NCBI GenBank assembly: GCA_003118195.1
Contig: BEXV01000801.1
Coordinates: 67,411 to 131,410 of the forward strand
Reading direction: 5' to 3'
Origin: Hemicentrotus pulcherrimus
Lineage: Eukaryota > Echinodermata > Echinoidea > Camarodonta > Strongylocentrotidae
Length of the DNA: 64,000 bases
Shown: one piece after another, positions 60,241 to 64,000 of the stretch
Layout: each line of letters opens with the position of its first letter
How positions within the stretch are numbered: the first letter of the stretch is position 1
Notes under the pieces: generated by a model
What the model saw: only the letters and a program-made list of their open reading frames with translations
What the model was told of the DNA's origin: nothing
Databases searched by the model: none
Translations under genes and position numbers: made by a program

Positions 60241-60970
60241 GGAACTAAATTTAGACAAAGATTAAGAGTCGAGAACGTTACAACGAATCGTCTTCGTTCT
60301 TTAATATTTTAATGAAAGGTCAAAGCTTCCGCGCAACGCGTGGGAGAGGGGGAAACTGAATTCAGACAAAGGTTAAGAGTCGAGAACGTAACAACGAATC
60401 GTCTTCGTTCTTTAGTAATTTAATGAAACGTCAAAGCTTCCGCGCTTTGCACGGGAGGGGGGGGGGAACTGAATTTAGACAAAGATTAAGAGTCGAGAAC
60501 GTTACAACGAATCGTCTTCGTTCTTTAATATTTTAATGAAACGTCAAAGCTTCCGCGCTACGTCAGACAAGGAGAGTCGAGAACGGTACAACGAAAGTTC
60601 TTCTTTCTCCAATAACGTAATGAAATGTTAAAGTATCCGCGCTTCGCGCGGAAGGACGGAAACTAAATTTAGATAAAGATTTAGAGTCGAGAACGGTAAA
60701 ACGAATCATCTTCATTCTTTAAACAATTTAATGAAACGTCGAAGCTTCCGCGCTTCGCGCGGCAGGTGGGGAAACTGAATTTAGATACAGATTTATAGTC
60801 GAGAACGGTACAACGGATCGTCTTCGTTTTCTTATAATTTGATGACTCGTCAAAGCCTCCGAGCTATGCGCGAGAGGGGAAACTGAATTCAGACAAGGAT
60901 TAACAGTGGAGAGTTCAACAAATCGTCTTATTTCTCTTATTTCTCAATAAATGAACTGAAACGTCAAAGA
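60241..60970. repeat. Tandem array, about seven units of about 110 bp
   Basis: Units begin GGAACTGAATTTAGACAAAG (or a close variant) at about 60241, 60351, 60465, 60563 (5'-truncated), 60658, 60770 and 60878. Each continues with GAGTCGAGAACG, a TCGTCTTCGTTCTTT segment in most units, and AATGAAACGTCAAAGCTTCC. The better units close with a GC-rich palindrome, CCGCGCTTCGCGCGG or variants, so the unit contains a stable hairpin. There is no coding capacity. The array appears to sit inside a larger dispersed repeat, because the flanks (GGGCGTCAAAGTAGGGAGGG and CCCCCCCTGAATCCGCCATT) look like typical repeat ends. Confidence 0.93.
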
Positions 60971-63481
60971 TAAACAAAGACAATAAATGAACCGGTCACC
61001 AATGAAAGTATACACACGCCGTGAAACAGAATAACTAGAGACAGTGTGTGTGTGTTTGTGTGTGTGTGTAGCATCATACCCCCCCCCCTGAATCCGCCAT
61101 TGATGACGTGTTATAACTTTGAAAGTAAATGTAAAGGTGATATCACTGACATGACTNTTCAGCCAGTCCTCTCTTATCAGTCAATATCTCTATAATACAC
61201 TATTCTAAACGCTGGAAAAGTTTCCTTTATATATCGCAAAGTGCCTTTATACCCCTTTTATACAAAAAAAACTACATTACAGTCTTCTTTCTTGCCTTTT
61301 ATTATCCAAACTGTCCACACTGAAAGCCTGAATGTTTTCTTTCTTCTCACCAGCATCCCTCCCACCCTCCCTTTCTATCTTCTCACCTATCCCCTTTCCC
61401 ATTCTCTCATCTCTTCCTCTCCTTTTCTCACTTATTTATTATTTTATAGATCAACGAACTTAATGCAACCCTATATATTTCAGCTGGACCAATGTCAGAA
61501 TGTAATAGTCTCGCTGCGGGAAGATAATAGCGCATCATCCGCAATTTGTCGAAACCAATTTGTTGCCTGCGTTGGTCGACATTTTCTCTCCGTAGACATT
61601 CATTGCGCAGTGGCGTAACCCGGTTCCACCCATTGGTGTCATGGGTGGGGGTGTTCTCACTATGTGAATAAAATGCAAGATAATACGGGGGCTTGAGTTC
61701 AATTAAGTAGGGTGTGATAAATAGGGGTTGTCTTCCCTCTCTTCCTTTCCCCTTATTCTTCTTTTCTGTTTTCCTTTTTCTTTTGAGGGGTAAGGGGTGA
61801 GGAGGGGGGGGGGCACCCCTAGCCATGTCTCTGTTTAGCTTTCCAATATTTATTGACGTTTCAACGTTCTTTCATGTATAAAACGAGTGAGGTGAAAGTC
61901 ATTTATTTGGGTGGTCTTCATCCTTTATTATAAATCTACTTTGGCTCTGCCACGCATGATTTCCAAAACAAGACTTAAATTTTAAAAAGTGGTTTGTATC
62001 GATTGTATGTTTAACAGGTGTAATTTTACTGTTCGTAAACATAATGTTATTCATTTCATTCAATAGTGTTTCTAGCATCTTATGATAACGTCATTGAATG
62101 TACTTAACGGATTCAAACGTTTAAGTCATCAGTCCAAATCGATCTTGCACACACATTCATCACTCAATAATATTTATTCTGATTGATCTAATTTATGAAG
62201 TAGACATTTTGAGTAACGTTTAATAATACGATAATTAAGTAATACCGATTATTATTCAATTGTAAAGACTCTTCTGTCAAATGAAAGTTTTCTTGATAAG
62301 GAGAAAAATGTTCCCTCCATAACGCAATCCCGCGGTACAAGGTGACGGGTGGTCATCAGTTTTGATTCTCCACAAATTTGTAAGGCCAAATATATATTTT
62401 CTCCTCGTTCCCAATCATTTTTGAGTGGTGTAATGTTAATAGCACCCATTGATTCACATGCTGTGCCATAAAGCCGCAAGAGGTTGCAGTTTCACTTTCG
62501 GAAATGACTTTTACAATTACGACAAAATAAGCTGACATATCTGGGATCACTCGACCTGGAGAGGATGCAATGGAACCCTAACGTTATTTTTACAACTGGC
62601 GTCAAAGAAAACTACAGAGCAGGGCTATGACAAGAACTGCAGGTACTGGTCTACTACGCTAAATTGAGTCCAGGAAACAAAAATAACCTCGGATCCATCA
62701 CCTAGCTGTCAATTTGAAAAGCAATATATACTATATGTTATCAAACTAATAGATGTTCATAAAACACGAAAGCAAAATTGATAAATATTTGAGTACTAAT
62801 CCTTCTGTGGATATTACATGCCTCTTCGCGACATATTGCAAATTACGAGACTAAGCAATAGTCTAATTTCGTCGCAATTCCGTTAGATACTCTTAAAATC
62901 AAACGATGTACATTGTTGGGTACATTCATCTTCAGTCGACGGTCACAAAAAAAACATAATAAAATAAAAACTAAGATATCAACTCCGTTTTGTGTTTGGT
63001 ATGAATATTACATTATTTTGAACCGCAATCATTTCAAGTTAAAAAGACAAAGAGGAAAGAAAGAGATGAGACCAAAGGCCGAAATACCATGTAATTCTCA
63101 GTGCAAAAAAACACTCTAATATTCCTTACAGAGTCGCCCTTAAAAAGTGAAGAAAAGTAAATAACGCGTTTAAGTCATCTACGATGTTTCCTGTCACTTT
63201 TCGATAAGAGTTATCATACCTAAGTGCCATTGTTTTAGCAAAATCTGAACGAAAGAGCTACTTAGAAACATAGGTTAATGTGCTGAAACCTATAACTTGG
63301 ATAAATATCATCCTTCAACTTTGGCAAACGTCTAGCACATTGCTAAGTGAAAGTGCGTAAAGTTAAAACTAGATTCAATTTCCAATTCTTTAGCTCCGAT
63401 GAGCCATTCCTTTTCTAATTGTATTTCAACACAAGTGTCTTTTAAGCACCTGTTGATGAGTCCACTTAAGTTTCCCCAGGC
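60971..63481. other. Intergenic region with (GT)n tract and repeat-like edges
   Basis: A (GT)n run lies at 61044-61069 and a poly-C run with CCTGAATCCGCCATT follows. An unresolved N is at 61157. The segment 61608-61830, which begins CAGTGGCGTAACCCGG and ends with a G-run and CACCCCTAGCCATG, resembles an old transposon by its ends only. The 125-codon plus-strand frame at 61241-61618 and the minus frame over it are not recognised. From 61850 to 63480 nothing was identified. Confidence 0.45.
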
Positions 63482-63551
63482 ATGTGAGATTTGAACCCAC
63501 GACACCTGGTTTACGAGACCCTGACTCCTCCAGAACTGCTACTGTATATGG
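63482..63551 (-). pseudogene. Decayed tRNA-Thr-like sequence
   Basis: Read on the minus strand, the 3' half resembles the intact tRNA-Thr 220 bases away: CTCGTAAACCAGG (anticodon position CGT) followed by a T arm GTGGG-TTCAAAT-CTCAC. The anticodon stem is broken by mismatches, the D arm is not formable in the standard way, and the acceptor stem does not pair. It is most likely a pseudogene copy or a tRNA-derived repeat. Confidence 0.6.
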
Positions 63552-63704
63552 CGCCAATTACAAACCTGATCCTGCTTGGCGGGTATTGCTAAGCTTTACC
63601 TGCTAAGAATGACCGAAACACAAATCATCAAAACTATACATGTTCAGAAAATAATTCTGCTCCGGGAATGTGTAACCTGTTATTTAACAAAAGGTATATT
63701 ACGT

Positions 63705-63777
63705 AGCCGCCTGTGAGATTAGAACTCACGACCCCTGGTTTACAAGACCAGTGCTCTAACCCCTGAGCTAAGGCGGC
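63705..63777 (-). tRNA. tRNA-Thr (anticodon UGU)
   Basis: The minus strand folds as a complete cloverleaf of 73 bases. It has a 7-bp acceptor stem GCCGCCT/AGGCGGC, a D arm with GCTC/GAGC, an anticodon stem CTGGT/ACCAG with loop CTTGTAA (anticodon TGT at the loop centre), a 5-base variable loop, and a T arm GTGAG/CTCAC. No intron is present. The T loop is TTCTAAT: position 57 is T where a purine is normal, which also weakens the B-box promoter. All stems pair, so it is called as a gene, but reduced activity is possible. Confidence 0.88.
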
Positions 63778-64000
63778 TCACATGCCAGCTGAGCTACTCA
63801 TATTCATCATATTAGCACGGAGCACTCATCTGTCAGCTGTTGTCATCAAGAACAATATATTGATTGATTGCTTCCAACCAATTAGCACTTGCTTACGTTG
63901 TATTTAATGAGAGTCGTTGATTTTCGTTTTTCTCGGCTTTGTTCCAATAAACGCACAAGTGTAATCAAATATTAGTCAACTGCTGCCAGTTTAGAGAATT
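63778..64000. other. Right edge of window, nothing recognised
   Basis: Non-coding sequence upstream of the tRNA gene on its own strand; no further tRNA or coding exon was seen. Confidence 0.5.

Noticed and set aside
61482..61618. Possible exon after a C/T-rich tract and TTTCAG
   Set aside because: The acceptor looks plausible, but the 44-residue product is unrecognised and no partner exon was found.

Overview
The window looks like animal nuclear DNA, most likely from a marine deuterostome and probably an echinoderm such as a sea urchin. The reasons are spliced genes with GT/AG introns (one of 37.5 kb), AT-rich non-coding DNA, many simple-sequence tracts and short inverted-repeat transposons, an (ATT)n-tailed SINE-like end, and protein-coding exons that resemble vertebrate orthologues. 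The species call is an inference. Nothing bacterial, viral or CRISPR-like was seen.

Only two protein-coding genes can be supported, both on the + strand. The first is the 3' end of PPP1R21 (KLRAQ1; the Fy-2 subunit of the FERRY early-endosome mRNA-carrier complex). Its last three coding exons are 8881-8979, 46481-46609 and 47491-47523. The first 8.9 kb is intron, and a 37.5-kb intron occupies more than half of the window. The second gene is complete: HTD2, the mitochondrial 3-hydroxyacyl-thioester dehydratase of mitochondrial fatty acid synthesis type II. It has four exons between 53267 and 56715 and encodes 174 residues with a MaoC/hot-dog catalytic motif. In vertebrates HTD2 is read from the RPP14 mRNA; no RPP14 exon was recognised here. 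A tRNA-Thr(UGU) gene lies on the - strand near the right edge, beside a decayed tRNA-Thr-like copy.

The rest is non-coding and repeat-rich. Supported elements include: two copies of a TTAA-flanked inverted-repeat element (one carrying a nested insertion with an 11-bp target duplication); another TTAA-type family in two copies; a 1-kb hAT-like element with perfect 8-bp target duplications and a nested fold-back element; CAGCC/CTTTTCACAC-ended elements; a long fold-back element; a 116-bp TA-flanked element in a PPP1R21 intron with a relative downstream; and a 7-unit, about 110-bp tandem array with a GC-rich palindrome in its better units. A 1272-bp, nearly identical direct duplication separated by a single N (15199-17743) is best read as an assembly artefact.

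No convincing new multi-gene system was found. The observations most worth following are the transposon nesting, the near-perfect 58-bp palindrome in HTD2 intron 1, the GC-rich hairpin array, the NAGNAG acceptor of the last PPP1R21 exon, the multi-exon HTD2 without a visible RPP14 partner, and a candidate regulatory block near 3.3-3.8 kb with a tandem CRE-like 12-mer.
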